A stretch of 64,000 nucleotides of DNA, taken from positions 17,252,202 to 17,316,201 of the forward strand of contig NC_134654.1 in NCBI RefSeq assembly GCF_030463565.1, given 5' to 3'. Of the stretch, positions 63,607-64,000 are shown piece by piece; positions within the stretch are counted from its first letter, which is position 1, and each line of letters opens with the position of its first letter. A program made the position numbers and the translations under genes. The DNA comes from Pelecanus crispus. Lineage: Eukaryota; Chordata; Aves; Pelecaniformes; Pelecanidae. The notes under the pieces are model-generated. The model worked only from the letters and a program-made list of their open reading frames with translations. It was not told the DNA's origin and made no database searches.

Positions 63607-64000
<394 letters not shown>

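Overview
The window is vertebrate nuclear DNA, almost certainly from a bird. It holds spliced genes with long introns, CpG islands and many A-runs. A short 3'-terminal fragment of the avian retroposon CR1 lies near 9.5 kb, and the netrin-1 protein at the right edge is close to the avian sequence as I remember it. Real coding sequence is sparse. Nearly all open frames here are chance, most of all in the GC-rich right end. I could not identify the species.

Layout. At the left edge, 413-513 on the minus strand, is one unmistakable coding exon of PIK3R5 (p101, regulatory subunit of PI3K-gamma). The rest of that gene runs off the window to the left. From 514 to about 42.6 kb the sequence is PIK3R5 intron or upstream DNA: unique sequence, a CR1 fragment, ancient MIR-like SINE remnants, simple repeats and a few exon-like segments I cannot name. 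The best of these are two minus-strand open frames with splice signals at 30.6-31.5 kb. A striking inverted repeat (two arms of about 80 bp around a 23-base loop) lies at 35.53-35.71 kb. A CpG island at 42.6-43.8 kb contains a degraded minisatellite and is followed by a CCAT-rich tract to 44.2 kb. From 44.2 to about 58.3 kb I see no gene. From about 58.9 kb to the end is a broad CpG island, the promoter region of NTN1, which carries tandem repeats, possible 5' exon splice donors and AT-rich homeodomain-site-like islets. The first coding exon of NTN1 (netrin-1) begins at 63658 on the plus strand and is cut by the window end.

The arrangement PIK3R5 (minus) head-to-head with NTN1 (plus) is the same as I know for human 17p13.1, which supports both calls. 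The two genes are not functionally linked: PIK3R5 serves GPCR-driven PI3K-gamma signalling in leukocytes, while NTN1 is a secreted axon-guidance cue. The space between them is the likely home of NTN1 enhancers. I found no evidence for a new multi-gene system. The most interesting unexplained items are the exon-like pair at 30.6-31.5 kb and the 35.5 kb hairpin.
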